In this document: positions 14,337 to 14,340 of the stretch, in pieces
How positions within the stretch are numbered: the first letter of the stretch is position 1
Layout of the letters: every line of letters starts with the position of its first letter
Assembly: GCA_023417885.1 (NCBI GenBank)
Contig: JAEZED010000142.1
Location: 1-14,340 of the forward strand
Reading direction: 5' to 3'
DNA from: Planctomycetota bacterium
Lineage (GTDB): Bacteria > Planctomycetota > Phycisphaerae > Tepidisphaerales > Tepidisphaeraceae
DNA length: 14,340 nt
The notes under the pieces: generated by a model
What the model was told of the DNA's origin: nothing
What the model saw: only the letters and a program-made list of their open reading frames with translations
Databases searched by the model: none
Made by a program: the position numbers and the translations under genes

Positions 14337-14340
14337 CCAA

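Noticed and set aside
1..14340. CRISPR array, integrase, phage or toxin-antitoxin module
   Set aside because: No regularly spaced direct repeats, recombinase motifs or small paired toxin-antitoxin genes were seen; tRNA-Ser has no adjacent integrase or duplicated 3' end that I can find.

Overview
This is a GC-rich bacterial chromosome segment (about 70% GC by eye, strong G/C preference at third codon positions). It most resembles a planctomycete, probably Phycisphaerae-like. The reasons are a pseudopilin-like protein with an NVAFxDG-type C-terminal box, a PEP-CTERM sorting tail on a secreted metalloprotease, and a conserved-looking small Arg-pair protein. The taxonomic call is inference. No phage, plasmid, CRISPR or toxin-antitoxin signature is visible.

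Layout. 1-821 (-) is the N-terminal part of a CstA carbon-starvation/pyruvate transporter that runs off the left edge. 948-2494 (-) is a two-gene operon with a 4-bp ATGA overlap: a small membrane protein with a CPDC motif, then a pseudopilin-like protein. 2820-4118 (+) is a secreted metzincin protease with PPC and PEP-CTERM tails, and two terminator hairpins follow it. 4266-5072 (-) is a cobalamin-binding-fold protein that lacks the axial histidine. It diverges from purE (5311-5814, +) across a region with a spaced inverted repeat. 5827-7002 (-) is a serine beta-lactamase-fold hydrolase, preceded on the same strand by a single receiver-domain protein (7045-7527). After a less GC-rich gap, 7851-10871 (+) encodes a roughly 1000-residue membrane protein with two VWA domains flanking a GATase-like domain.

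10914-11054 is a REPIN-like double hairpin. It is followed by tRNA-Ser(CGA) (11205-11291, -) with a good promoter, a small RR-repeat protein (11508-11948, +), a strong bidirectional terminator, an AbgT-family transporter (12032-13723, -) and a divergent GNAT acetyltransferase (13826-14299, +).

The genes do not form one pathway. Most are single-gene units in divergent or convergent pairs, which is ordinary for this type of genome. The least ordinary items are the degenerate B12-type sensor with its candidate operator, the REPIN-like element, the RR-repeat protein, and promoter-like hexamers placed 6-8 nt before several start codons, which suggest leaderless transcripts. I do not see a convincing new multi-gene system.
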